Assembly (NCBI GenBank): GCA_031396305.1 | Contig: JANNKM010000364.1 | Coordinates: 1-35,640 of the forward strand | Length of the DNA: 35,640 bases | DNA from: JAEMQF01 sp031396305 | Lineage (GTDB): Bacteria; Pseudomonadota; Gammaproteobacteria; Burkholderiales; Burkholderiaceae_C | Direction of reading: 5' to 3' | Part shown: positions 8,576 through 16,876 of the stretch, piece after piece | How the letters are laid out: each line of letters begins with the position of its first letter | Position numbering within the stretch: position 1 is the first letter of the stretch | Program-made: the position numbers and the translations under genes | The notes under the pieces: generated by a model | Seen by the model: only the letters and a program-made list of their open reading frames with translations | Told to the model about the DNA's origin: nothing | The model's database searches: none

Positions 8576-9624
8576 GCTCGGGCCAGGGGAATGCACATGC
8601 GAAGTTTCGTGCCGCGCCCCGGCGCGCTGTCGATCCGCAGTGAACCGCCGAGCGCGGCGGCGCGTTCGGCGGCACCGAGCAACCCCAGACCTCGGGTGTC
8701 GGAATTCGGGTCGAAGCCGCAGCCGTCGTCGTCGATGCGCAGCTCAACGAGGGCCGGCTCGCGCCACTGCAGCCCGATGCGCACCTGCGTGGCCTGCGCA
8801 TGGCGCAGCACGTTGGTGAGGGCTTCCTGGGTCACGCGGTACAAGGCCGTATCGATGTTTTCGCCCAGCCCCTCCAGAAGTCCGTCGTGGCGAAAGATGC
8901 AAGCGATCGCAGTACGCTCTTCCCACGCTTCGCACAAGGCCTGCAATGCCGCCACCAGGCCCAGCTCATCGAGTTCGGCGGGGCGCAGGCGCCGCAGCAG
9001 GGCGCGCACATTGCCCACCAGGGCGTCGGCGTTCATGGCGGTACGCAACACCGCAGCGCGCGCCTGCTCGGGGTCTTCACTGCGCCGCAGATACGCGGCT
9101 TCGACGCGGATCGCGTGGCAATGCTGGCCGAGCTGATCGTGCAGTTCGCGAGCCAGCGCCCGCCGTTCGCTTTCCTGTACGCCGAGCAACTGCTGGGCAA
9201 GTTCACGGTTGTGCCCGAGCAGGCTCAGCGCCTGCGCCTGGGCCTGCTCGCGCAGCAGCAGTTCGGCGCGCGCCTGTGCCGCACGCCGAAAGGCGTACCA
9301 CGCCAGCCCGAGCGCGAGCGCGAGCAGGGCGATCGGCAGTTCGTCGAGCTGCCACACCTCGAGCGGCCGGGTCAGCCGCGTGAATGCTTCGTAGAGTTCG
9401 AACGCGCAGGCGAGGGCGAAAGTTGCCAGCGTCAGGCCGGCAACGATCCACAGGTCGGTGCGCGCCGAAAACGCGGGGCGGGCGGTGTCGGCCGGGAGCT
9501 CGGTCGCTGGCGACGCCGCGGCATCGTGCCCCGACGCGACGACGTGCGCCGAGGGTGCACCGGGCGCGGCGGCAGCGTCGTGAGTTGGGCGAAGGGCTGC
9601 GGTGAACATCGGCTGGCGTGGCAT
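8572..9624 (-). CDS. Membrane histidine kinase of the HisKA_3 (NarX/UhpB) class
   Basis: The 350-residue kinase has an Ala-rich N-terminus, two membrane segments (about residues 57-77 and 96-112) with a very short periplasmic loop between them, a cytoplasmic coiled region, the HisKA_3 phospho-acceptor box ERRALARELHDQLGQ with His162, and an HATPase domain with TQEALTNVLRHA (N box), DDDGCGFD (G1) and GLGLLGAAERAAALGG (G2). The small periplasmic part suggests it senses a membrane or intramembrane signal, or a partner protein, rather than a bound periplasmic ligand. The cognate regulator overlaps its stop. A second possible ATG lies five codons into the protein. Confidence 0.93.
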   Translation of the reverse strand: MPRQPMFTAALRPTHDAAAAPGAPSAHVVASGHDAAASPATELPADTARPAFSARTDLWIVAGLTLATFALACAFELYEAFTRLTRPLEVWQLDELPIALLALALGLAWYAFRRAAQARAELLLREQAQAQALSLLGHNRELAQQLLGVQESERRALARELHDQLGQHCHAIRVEAAYLRRSEDPEQARAAVLRTAMNADALVGNVRALLRRLRPAELDELGLVAALQALCEAWEERTAIACIFRHDGLLEGLGENIDTALYRVTQEALTNVLRHAQATQVRIGLQWREPALVELRIDDDGCGFDPNSDTRGLGLLGAAERAAALGGSLRIDSAPGRGTKLRMCIPLARA

Positions 9625-9828
9625 GGCAGGCGCGGATTATCCTGGGTAGGACGGGCAAGGTGCGTGACCTCAGATCCGCGATGTCACCGCCGAACGGCGA
9701 CACGCCGTGTGGCGCCGGGAGGTTGCACTTGGGACTTGGGAACAGTGGCAGTGGCGGAGGTCGCACGGCCCGTCCCGCTACACTGAATCGCGATCCGTTC
9801 GCCAACCACTCACCGCCAGGAGCCGCAG

Positions 9829-10797
9829 ATGAATCGTTCCGTCACACAGACGCTGCTTGCGATCGTGCTCGCCACGGCCTCGCTGGCCGGTGCGCAGGCC
9901 CAATCGCCCAAGCCGATCCGGCTGATCTGCCCGTTCCCACCGGCAGGGGCAGTGGACATCGCGTCGCGCGCGATCGCGGCTGAACTGTCCAAAATTCTCG
10001 GGCAGACCGTGACCGTCGAGAACCGCCCTGGCGCGGGCGGCAACATCGGCGGCGCCGAGGCGGCGCGCGCGGCACCGGACGGCACCACGCTGTTCATGAC
10101 GACGAGCGGCATCAACGCCATCAACCCGGCGCTCTACGCCAAGATGCCGTTCGACCCGATCAAGGACCTGACGCCGGTGGCCGCGCTGGTGTCGCTGTCG
10201 AACGTGCTGGTGGTCCATCCGGCGGTGAAGGCGAATTCGGTGGCCGACATTCTTGCGCTGGCCAGGGCCGAGCCCGGCAAGATGAACTACGCCTCGTCCG
10301 GAAACGGCACCAGCATCCACATGTCGGGCGAGATGTTCAAGCACCTGACCAAGGTCGACATCGTGCACATTCCCTACAAGGGCAGCGCACCGGCGGTGAG
10401 CGATCTGCTCGGTGGCCAGGTGATGATGATGTTCGACAACATTCCTTCCGCGCTGCCGCACATCAAAACCGGCAAGCTGCGCGCGCTGGCGGTGACCGGC
10501 GCGAAGCGCGACCCGCTGTTGCCCGACGTACCCACGGTCGCCGAGGCCGGTGTTCCGGGCTACGAGTCAGGCGTGTGGTTCGGGATCGCGGTGCCGGCAG
10601 CGACACCGAAAGAAGAGATCGCCAGGATCAACGACGCCGCCGTGAAGGGCACCAAGTCGCCCGAGTTCGTCAAGCGCATGACGGAGCTGGGCTACAGCAT
10701 CATCGGCAGCACGCCCGAGCAGATGGCGGAAATGAACAAGCTGGAAACGGCGCGCTGGGGGCCGATCGTGAAGGCCTCTGGAGCGAAGGTCGACTGA
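9829..10797 (+). CDS. Bug-family (TctC-like) periplasmic solute-binding protein
   Basis: The 322-residue protein has a cleavable signal peptide (LLAIVLATASLAGAQAQ) followed by the Bug start KPIRLICPFPPAGAVDIASRAIA, then GQTVTVENRPGAGGNIG, the most conserved motif of the family. It continues with VHIPYKGSAPAVSDLLGGQV and LRALAVTGAKRDPLLPDVPTVAEAG, all standard Bug motifs. These proteins bind carboxylates, amides or similar small molecules for tripartite tricarboxylate transporters, or act as orphan sensors; no TctA/TctB genes are nearby, so this looks like an orphan. The ATG has an AGGAG ribosome-binding site seven bases upstream. Betaproteobacteria typically carry many paralogues, so the ligand cannot be assigned. 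Confidence 0.95.
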   Translation: MNRSVTQTLLAIVLATASLAGAQAQSPKPIRLICPFPPAGAVDIASRAIAAELSKILGQTVTVENRPGAGGNIGGAEAARAAPDGTTLFMTTSGINAINPALYAKMPFDPIKDLTPVAALVSLSNVLVVHPAVKANSVADILALARAEPGKMNYASSGNGTSIHMSGEMFKHLTKVDIVHIPYKGSAPAVSDLLGGQVMMMFDNIPSALPHIKTGKLRALAVTGAKRDPLLPDVPTVAEAGVPGYESGVWFGIAVPAATPKEEIARINDAAVKGTKSPEFVKRMTELGYSIIGSTPEQMAEMNKLETARWGPIVKASGAKVD

Positions 10798-10814
10798 GCG
10801 TCGGGGAAACACCA

Positions 10815-10910
10815 GTCATCCCGGCGAACAGTGCCACCCCGTACTTGATACGGGGCCGGGATCCAGGGGTGCTGGGGGCTGGGGTGGATCCCGGCGTGCG
10901 CCGGGATGAC
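10815..10910. repeat. Palindromic dispersed repeat, copy 2 (long subtype)
   Basis: This copy runs from GTCATCCCGGCGAA to CGCCGGGATGAC and contains the CCCCGTACTTGATACGGGG hairpin also present in copy 1. The inner pair is CCGGGATCCA and TGGATCCCGG. It fills most of the gap between two converging genes, where transcribed hairpins could also stop transcription. Confidence 0.92.
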
Positions 10911-10927
10911 ACAACAGGGCGAGCGGC

Positions 10928-11350
10928 TCAGCGCGACGCTGCAGGCGCCGGTGCCGGTGGGGCGCTCGGTAGCACCACGCCGGGGCCGAGTGGAATGTCG
11001 GGCGTGTCGGTGATTGCCTTGACGAAATAGCGCGTATCGCCGAAGCAACTGGTGGGCAGGCCGACCTTTTCGTCATAGTGCAGGCTCACGCGCCGACCCA
11101 TTGCGCGAGAGATCTTTTCCGCGACGGCGTCGTCGTGCACCGTGAAATAGAACTTCTCCACCGTCGTTCCCGGCAGCGATACGAGCGCGAGCTCGCCTTC
11201 CCAAGTCTTGCAGATCCATCCTTTGTGCGAGAACTTCTGCACCCAGCCGGCGCGTTCGCCGCTGGAGTAGCTCCAGGACATGACGAACGCGATGTAGCCG
11301 GTCACGAGGGCGGCGACGGCGATCAGGAAGATGATCAGACTTTTCAGCAT
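10928..11350 (-). CDS. Small membrane-anchored protein of unknown function
   Basis: The 140-residue protein starts MLKSLIIFLIAVAALVTGYIAFV, a single N-terminal membrane segment or uncleaved signal. A conserved-looking periplasmic part follows: SWSYSSGERAGWVQKFSHKGWICKTWEGELALVSLPGT, VEKFYFTVHDDAVAEKI, RVSLHYDEKVGLPTSCFGDTRYFV. Two cysteines (in WICKTW and TSCFGD) could form a disulfide. I recognise this pattern as a conserved hypothetical protein of proteobacteria but know no function for it. The ATG at 11350 fits the membrane segment; a longer frame to 11467 adds residues with no such character and would run into the divergent gene. The C-terminus is Pro/Ala-rich. Confidence 0.8.
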   Translation of the reverse strand: MLKSLIIFLIAVAALVTGYIAFVMSWSYSSGERAGWVQKFSHKGWICKTWEGELALVSLPGTTVEKFYFTVHDDAVAEKISRAMGRRVSLHYDEKVGLPTSCFGDTRYFVKAITDTPDIPLGPGVVLPSAPPAPAPAASR

Positions 11351-11364
11351 GGAAGGTCCGTGGG

Positions 11365-11387
11365 CGATTGCGATGAGAACGCAATCG
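11365..11387. promoter_or_regulatory. Inverted repeat in a divergent promoter region (candidate operator)
   Basis: CGATTGCG and CGCAATCG form a perfect 8-base dyad around a 7-base spacer. It lies in the roughly 100 bases between the divergent starts at 11350 and 11450, beginning 15 bases from the small membrane protein's ATG. The position suits a repressor operator; it could instead form a hairpin in one leader. No regulator gene is adjacent. Confidence 0.4.
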
Positions 11388-11449
11388 TCGCACAAGGTCT
11401 GCGGGGCTGCGTCGAGCGCCCGGGTGCGCGACGCGCGATGATAGCGACC

Positions 11450-12700
11450 ATGATGCCTGCGCCACACTTCCCGCCCTTGAGTTCAGGCATCGCACTGCAA
11501 GGCACTCCCGAGTCGCCGCGCGACGAGTTTTTTGCGTTGCTCGATGAAAGCCTGGCGCATTCCACTTTGGTCAAGCTCGTGCTCGCCAGGCATGTCGGAA
11601 CCGAACCGCAGTTGCAGCAGGTGTCGCTGCGGACCATCCAGCTGCGAGGTTCGACGCAACTCTCAACCGTCTATCGCTACAAGACGAAAGACGTGACGAA
11701 GAACCTGTTGCTCGACGAAGGCCGGCGACACGTCGCCGCACTGCTCGGCGCGTCGTTTCGCAACGCGCATCTGCTGACGACCACGCAGACAATCGAACTC
11801 GCGATCAGCCAGCGGGGCGTGTGCACGCTGCGGCGCAACGCGGCTCAGCAGGTCGCGCCCACCGCCCCGGGCCATGACCGGGCGAAGCGGCGCTTCGTCG
11901 AGCCGGACCGACCTTTCCTCGCCGCGCTGGGCGTGACGGATGCGCAGGGGAGACTGATTCCCGCGATGTCACGCAAGTACAAGCAGATCGACAAGTTCGT
12001 CGAAGTCTTTGCCGGCGCCCTGGCAGGCTCGACGCTGGCGCAAGCGCGGCAACTGCGCGTGCTGGACTTCGGCTCGGGCAAGGGCTACCTCACGTTCGCG
12101 ATCCACGACCACCTGCGCCACGCGTGCGGCATCGACGCGCACGTCACGGGCGTGGAGTTGCGTGCCGACATGGTGGTGCTGTGCACGGCTGCCGCGGCGC
12201 GGCTCGGTATCGACGGCCTGGACTTCGAGCAGGGCGACGTGACCCGCTACGCGCCGCAGCCAATCGACGTGATGATCGCGCTGCATGCCTGCGACACCGC
12301 GACCGACCACGCCATCCACCTCGGCGTGCAGGCCGGCGCGGCGATCATCCTGTGCGCGCCGTGTTGCCACAAGGAAGTGCGCCCGCAGTTGCTCAGCCCG
12401 CACCCGATCCGCGCGATCCTGCAGCACGGTGTGCACCTCGGCCAGGAGGCCGAGATGGTGACCGACGGCCTGCGCGCGCTGCTGCTCGAGGCCTGCGGCT
12501 ATGCAACGCAGGTGTTCGAGTTCGTCTCGCTCGAGCACACGAGCAAGAACAAGATGATCCTCGCGGTGAAGCGCGCGAACCCGGGCCCGGCCGACGCGAT
12601 GCTGCGCCAGGTCGACGAGGTGAAGCGCTTCTACGGCATAGCCGAGCAACGCCTGGAGCAATTGCTGGCGGCGCGATGGCGTGGCGATGTGTCAGGTTGA
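11450..12700 (+). CDS. Class I SAM-dependent methyltransferase, METTL25/RRNAD1-like
   Basis: The 416-residue protein has an N-terminal region of about 190 residues (LVLARHVGTEPQLQQVSLRTIQLRG, YRYKTKDVTKNL) and a Rossmann methyltransferase domain beginning LRVLDFGSGKGYLTFAIHDHL (motif I). Motif II is VTGVELRADMV, and MIALHACDTATDHAI is followed by LCAPCCHKEVRPQL. The HACDTATD and PCCHK elements are characteristic of the Methyltransf_32 group that includes eukaryotic METTL25/RRNAD1. The substrate of the bacterial members is not known to me; RNA is a reasonable guess only. Start candidates are ATGs at 11438, 11450 and 11453. The frame is open much further upstream, but that stretch is antisense to the divergent gene and is not coding. 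Confidence 0.88.
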   Translation: MMPAPHFPPLSSGIALQGTPESPRDEFFALLDESLAHSTLVKLVLARHVGTEPQLQQVSLRTIQLRGSTQLSTVYRYKTKDVTKNLLLDEGRRHVAALLGASFRNAHLLTTTQTIELAISQRGVCTLRRNAAQQVAPTAPGHDRAKRRFVEPDRPFLAALGVTDAQGRLIPAMSRKYKQIDKFVEVFAGALAGSTLAQARQLRVLDFGSGKGYLTFAIHDHLRHACGIDAHVTGVELRADMVVLCTAAAARLGIDGLDFEQGDVTRYAPQPIDVMIALHACDTATDHAIHLGVQAGAAIILCAPCCHKEVRPQLLSPHPIRAILQHGVHLGQEAEMVTDGLRALLLEACGYATQVFEFVSLEHTSKNKMILAVKRANPGPADAMLRQVDEVKRFYGIAEQRLEQLLAARWRGDVSG

Positions 12701-12712
12701 CGCGCCGCGAAA

Positions 12713-13723
12713 TCAGTACGCGGCGAAGACCTGGCGCAGGATCGCAGCGCCCGCGTCCACGCCACGCAGCACCTGGGTCGCGAGTTCGTAGTATGCCGAG
12801 GCTTCGTCGCTGAGGTGGGCGGCCAATGTCGAATCGTCATCGCTGCGCAAGCTGGTTTGCGCGTTCACCACTTTCACACCGCGTTTGGGCGTGAGCTCGA
12901 CGATGCGGTCTTCCTGCATGTAACCCACCGTCAGGTAGTTCGCCATGAAGGCGCGCGGGTGGTGCCTGCCTTCGGTGAGGATGACCTGCCCGAAAAAGCG
13001 CGAGGTGTAGCTCACGTCGAGCAGCGCCAGCACGGTTGGCGCCACGTCGATCTGCGATGCGAGCGTGTCGACGCGCCCCGGCGCGACGATGCCCGGCGCG
13101 TACACGATCAATGGAATGCGGTAGTTTTCCGGCGGCAGATTCGTCCGGCCGCGGCCGTTCGAGGTGTGATCGGCGACGAACACGAACACGGTGTTGGCGA
13201 ACCAGGGGCGCGAGGCCGCCAGGCGCACGAACTCGCCGATCGCCCAGTCGGTGTACTTCACGGCGCCGTCGCGGCCGGTGCCGGAGGCGATGTCAATGCG
13301 ATTGGCGGGGTAGGTGAACGGCCGGTGGTTCGTCGTCGTCATCACATGCGTGAACACCTTGGTGCCTGCGGCGGCACGTGCATCGATCTCGCGCACCGCC
13401 AGGCGGAACAGGTCTTCGTCGGCGACACCCCAGATCGTTTCGTGCGAGATGTCTTTTGGGTCAATGGCGCTGCGGTCGATCACGGTGTAGCCGTTGCCGC
13501 CGAAAAAGTCGCGCATGTTGTCGAAGCGGCTGTAGCCGCCGTACACATACAGCGCCTCGTAGCCCTGGTCCTTGAACACACCGCCGATGGTCTGGAAGCA
13601 CTTGTTGTTGGCGCGCATCGGCACCGCGTGGCCGGGTGTCGGCGGGATCGACAGCGTCAGCGCTTCCAGGCCGCGCACGGTGCGCAGCCCCGTCGCGTAC
13701 ACGTTCGTGAACCTCAGACCTTC
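12713..13723 (-). pseudogene. Truncated LTA-synthase-family sulfatase (C-terminal half only)
   Basis: The open frame encodes the C-terminal half of an LtaS/sulfatase-type membrane phosphotransferase. VYATGLRTVRGLEALTLSIPPTPG, YGGYSRFDNMRDFF, HVMTTTNHRPFTYP and VFVADHTSNGRG are all typical, the last carrying metal-binding Asp and His. Full-length proteins are about 600-650 residues with about five N-terminal membrane helices and a catalytic Thr before this region; here those parts are missing. Family-like sequence begins at EGLRFTNVYATG, about 30 bases after the stop codon of the upstream SDR gene and in the same frame. The GTG at 13702 could start a 329-residue product, but it would lack the nucleophile and membrane anchor. 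I read it as a remnant of a deletion that removed the 5' half. Confidence 0.8.
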
Positions 13724-13753
13724 AGATGGTCGCCGTTTGCCTCGGCCGCCGGG

Positions 13754-14524
13754 CTACAAGGTGTTTACCAGGTGACCCCCGTCAACCGGAATCACCGCGC
13801 CCGTCATGTAGCTCGACGCATCGCTGGCCAGCAGCAGCAAGGGGCCATCGAGTTCATGCAACTCTCCGGTGCGGCGCTGCGGAATTCGCGCGATGATGGC
13901 CTGGCCGGGTGGCGAAGCGAGCATCGCCCGGTTCAGTTCGGTGACGAAGTAGCCCGGCGCCAGTGCGTTCACGCGGATGCCGTGCTCGGCCCATTCCAGC
14001 GCCAGCGCCTTCGTCATCTGCACGACGCCGGCCTTTGTCGCGGCGTACGCCAGCACGCCCACACGTACGCGCAGGCCGACGATCGAGGCGATGTTCACGA
14101 TCGAGCCACCGCGCTTGGCCTCGACCATCGCGCGCGCCGTGGCCTGCGCCATGCGCATCACGCCGCTGAGGTTGACGTTGAGCATCTCCATCCAGTCGGC
14201 CTCGACCATGTCCAGCGCGGGTGCGCGCAGCGCGATGCCGGCGTTGTTCACCAGCACGTCGGGAACGCCCAGGCTGGCGACGATTTCCCGCATCGATGCG
14301 GCGACACTTGCCGCGCTGCGCACGTCCACATGAAAGGCAGTGCAGGCGTCGCTGCGCTGCAGGTCTTCATTGATCCTCCCGGCGAGCGTGCGCCCCAGGT
14401 CGACACGCCGGCCGAGCATCGCGACGCGCGCGCCGTGCGCGGCCAGGACCTGCGCGAAGTGCAGCCCGAGGCCGCTGAATGCGCCGGTGACGATTGCCGT
14501 GCGGCCGGTGAGATCAAAGTTCAC
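13754..14524 (-). CDS. Short-chain dehydrogenase/reductase (classical SDR)
   Basis: The 256-residue protein is a complete classical SDR: TGAFSGLG (TGxxxGxG cofactor motif), NNAG (VLVNNAGIA), catalytic Ser in VNIASIVG, YAATK (YxxxK), and a C-terminal GAVIPVDGGHLVNTL. The GTG at 14524 begins VNFDLTGRTAIVTG, the natural N-terminus of this family; an ATG farther upstream would add about 40 residues with no SDR character. An Arg (MLGRR) after beta-2 hints at NADP(H) but is not decisive. Downstream on the same strand lies the beheaded sulfatase, 30 bases beyond its stop. The substrate is unknown; such enzymes oxidise or reduce alcohols/ketones, for instance 3-hydroxyacyl-CoA or sugars. Confidence 0.92.
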   Translation of the reverse strand: MNFDLTGRTAIVTGAFSGLGLHFAQVLAAHGARVAMLGRRVDLGRTLAGRINEDLQRSDACTAFHVDVRSAASVAASMREIVASLGVPDVLVNNAGIALRAPALDMVEADWMEMLNVNLSGVMRMAQATARAMVEAKRGGSIVNIASIVGLRVRVGVLAYAATKAGVVQMTKALALEWAEHGIRVNALAPGYFVTELNRAMLASPPGQAIIARIPQRRTGELHELDGPLLLLASDASSYMTGAVIPVDGGHLVNTL

Positions 14525-14603
14525 TCTGAGGCATCCTACAGCTTTTGCTGCCGACTGCGCTGCGCCTGCGGCCGGGCAGAGGCCGCGCATTGCACAAAAG
14601 CGT

Positions 14604-14625
14604 AGGGCCACCTCGCGGTGGCCCT
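14604..14625. other. Perfect hairpin, 9-base stem with TCGC loop
   Basis: AGGGCCACC, TCGC and GGTGGCCCT form a strong stem-loop in the SDR upstream region. There is no T-run after it on either strand, so it is not a canonical intrinsic terminator. It could act as an attenuator in the SDR leader or be a small repetitive palindrome. Confidence 0.5.
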
Positions 14626-14766
14626 GCTGCTTACCGGGCAACACCATTGCTGGCGAAGACGGTTCTGGCGCCGGTCACGGGTTCCGGTGGTCCGCCCAAT
14701 CTGCGGTCGGTTTATCGCCTCTGAGGTTCGCATTGTGGTGGCCGGCGTCCGCGGCGATCGGGTGAA

Positions 14767-14797
14767 TTGACACGGCATTGCAGTTCATTCATGTGAA
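14767..14797 (+). promoter_or_regulatory. Possible sigma-70 promoter and dyad for the ABC exporter
   Basis: A consensus -35 box TTGACA is followed at about the right distance by only a weak -10 candidate, and the -10 region overlaps the dyad ATTCA-TG-TGAAT. A regulator binding the dyad would cover the -10. The poor -10 makes this tentative. Confidence 0.25.
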
Positions 14798-14869
14798 TCG
14801 GCTACGCTGCGAACCCGCGCGTGCGGGGCGACGATGCGCGACAACGCGCGACGCAGGGAGGCTCAACTC

Positions 14870-16774
14870 GTGTTCGGATTTTTCGAAAGGCTGGTGCATC
14901 CGTATCCGGATGGCACCGCGCCGGCACCGGCGCGCGGCTTCATTGCCTTCGTCTGGTCGTGCACGGCGGGAATGCGCCCGTTCATCGTGGGCATGACGCT
15001 GCTCACTGCGGCGATCGGCGTGTTCGAGGCGCTGCTGTTCGCGATGCTCGGTGCAATCGTCGACAGGCTCGGCCAGGTCGATGCGGCGCAGTTGTGGGCC
15101 AGGGAGCGCGGCACGTTGCTGCTGCTGGCTGCGATTGTGCTTGCCAGCCCGTTGGTCGTGCTGCTGCAAACGCTGCTGAAACACCAGACGCTGGCGGGCA
15201 ACTTCCCGATGCTGCTGCGCTGGAACTTCCACCGCCGCATGCTCGACCAGAGCATGAACTTCTACCAGGACGAGTTCGCCGGGCGCGTGGCCGCCAAGGT
15301 GATGCAGACCGCGCTGGCGACGCGCGATACCGTGCTCATCGTCGCCGACATCATGGTGTTCGCGGTGATCTACTTCGTGACGATGGTCGCCGTGGTCGGC
15401 AGTTTCGACGCCGTCCTGCTGCTGCCGTTTCTCGGCTGGCTGGTGCTGTACGTCGCGGCGCTTATGGTCTTCGTGCCGCGCCTGGCGCGCGTCGCGACCG
15501 CGCAGGCCGACGCGCGTTCCCTGATGACCGGGCGCATCACCGACGCGTACACGAACATCGCCACCGTCAAGCTGTTTTCGCACTCGCGCCGCGAAGCGGG
15601 CTACGCACGCTCGGCGATGCAGGAATTCATGCAGTCGGTGCACGCCCAGATGCGCCTGATCAGCGGGGTGGAGATCGTGAACCACACGCTCAACGTGCTG
15701 CTGATCATGGCCACGACCGGCGCCACGCTGTGGCTGTGGAGCCGCGCTGAGGTTGGCGTGGGCGCGGTCGCGGCGGCCACCGCGATGGCATTGCGGCTGA
15801 ACGGAATCTCGCACTGGATCATGTGGGAAACCGCGTCGTTGTTCGAACATGTGGGCACGGTGCAGGACGGCATGAATACCTTGTCGCGGCCTCACGCCGT
15901 GGTGGACCGGCCCGACGCGCTTGCCATCGATGTGACACGCGGCGAGATCCGTTTCGACGCAGTGAGTTTCACGTACGCCGCGGCGCGCGCGGGCGCGGCG
16001 CCGGTGATCGAGAACCTGTCAATGCACATTCGCCCCGGCGAGAAGATCGGCCTGGTGGGCCGCTCGGGTGCCGGCAAGTCGACGATCGTCAACCTGCTGC
16101 TGCGCTTTTACGACGTGCAAAGCGGGCGCGTGCTGATCGACGGGCAAGACGTTGCGCAAGCCACGCAAGACGGCCTGCGCGCCCAGGTTGGCATGGTGAC
16201 GCAAGACACCTCGCTGCTGCACCGATCCGTGCGCGACAACATCTTGTACGGCCGGCCCGACGCGAGCGACGCGCAGATGCTCGCCGCGGCGAAACGCGCC
16301 GAGGCGCATGAGTTCATCCAGGGCCTGGCCGACGCGAAGGGCCGCACCGGCTATGACGCGCATGTGGGCGAGCGCGGCGTCAAGCTCTCCGGCGGGCAGC
16401 GCCAGCGCATCGCCATCGCGCGCGTCATGCTCAAGGACGCGCCGATCCTGCTGCTCGACGAAGCGACGAGTGCGCTCGACTCGGAAGTGGAAGCGGCAAT
16501 CCAGGCGAGCCTGTACCGCTTGATGGAGGGCAAGACCGTCGTCGCGATTGCGCACCGGCTGTCGACGATCGCCGCGATGGACCGCCTCATCGTGCTCGAC
16601 AAGGGCCGCATCGTCGAAGAGGGCGACCACCGCAGCCTGCTCGCGCGCGGCGGCCTGTATGCGCGCCTGTGGGCGCACCAGAGCGGGGGATTTCTGGCCG
16701 ATGCACTGGACGAAGACGACGCTCTGGCAGGCGACAACTTGCCTCCCGTTACACGCGCTGCTGCAAGCTTGTGA
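14870..16774 (+). CDS. ABC exporter with fused membrane and ATPase domains
   Basis: The 634-residue half-transporter has an N-terminal six-helix type-1 exporter domain (residues about 30-330) and a C-terminal ATPase domain. Walker A is GRSGAGKST near residue 397, the Q loop lies in VGMVTQDTSLLHRSVRDNI, the signature LSGGQRQRIAIAR starts near 505, Walker B is ILLLDEATSALD and the switch His is in IAHRLSTI. It should act as a homodimer in the inner membrane, exporting a lipid, peptide or drug; the substrate cannot be read. The GTG at 14870 has AGGGAGG eight bases upstream and begins FGFFERLVHPYP, the usual start of this group; an ATG at 14834 in frame is less likely because it lacks such a site. 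Confidence 0.93.
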   Translation: MFGFFERLVHPYPDGTAPAPARGFIAFVWSCTAGMRPFIVGMTLLTAAIGVFEALLFAMLGAIVDRLGQVDAAQLWARERGTLLLLAAIVLASPLVVLLQTLLKHQTLAGNFPMLLRWNFHRRMLDQSMNFYQDEFAGRVAAKVMQTALATRDTVLIVADIMVFAVIYFVTMVAVVGSFDAVLLLPFLGWLVLYVAALMVFVPRLARVATAQADARSLMTGRITDAYTNIATVKLFSHSRREAGYARSAMQEFMQSVHAQMRLISGVEIVNHTLNVLLIMATTGATLWLWSRAEVGVGAVAAATAMALRLNGISHWIMWETASLFEHVGTVQDGMNTLSRPHAVVDRPDALAIDVTRGEIRFDAVSFTYAAARAGAAPVIENLSMHIRPGEKIGLVGRSGAGKSTIVNLLLRFYDVQSGRVLIDGQDVAQATQDGLRAQVGMVTQDTSLLHRSVRDNILYGRPDASDAQMLAAAKRAEAHEFIQGLADAKGRTGYDAHVGERGVKLSGGQRQRIAIARVMLKDAPILLLDEATSALDSEVEAAIQASLYRLMEGKTVVAIAHRLSTIAAMDRLIVLDKGRIVEEGDHRSLLARGGLYARLWAHQSGGFLADALDEDDALAGDNLPPVTRAAASL

Positions 16775-16876
16775 CCCTCGGTAAGGAGAAGCGCCGGGCG
16801 GTCGCTTTTCCTCACATCGTTCAGAGTTCACGCCGCCAGAATCGCCGCTCGCCCATGCTGGGCGCAAGGGCGTCCA

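Larger units (their letters stand above)
14525..14869. other. 345-base divergent intergenic region
   Basis: This gap separates the SDR and ABC-exporter starts. I find no convincing coding sequence. It holds the AGGGCCACC/GGTGGCCCT hairpin at 14604-14625, a TTGACA box at 14767-14772, a small ATTCA-TG-TGAAT dyad at 14786-14797, and the AGGGAGG ribosome-binding site of the exporter at 14855-14861. Because the SDR starts with GTG and no strong ribosome-binding site, its leader may be part of this region too. Confidence 0.6.
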
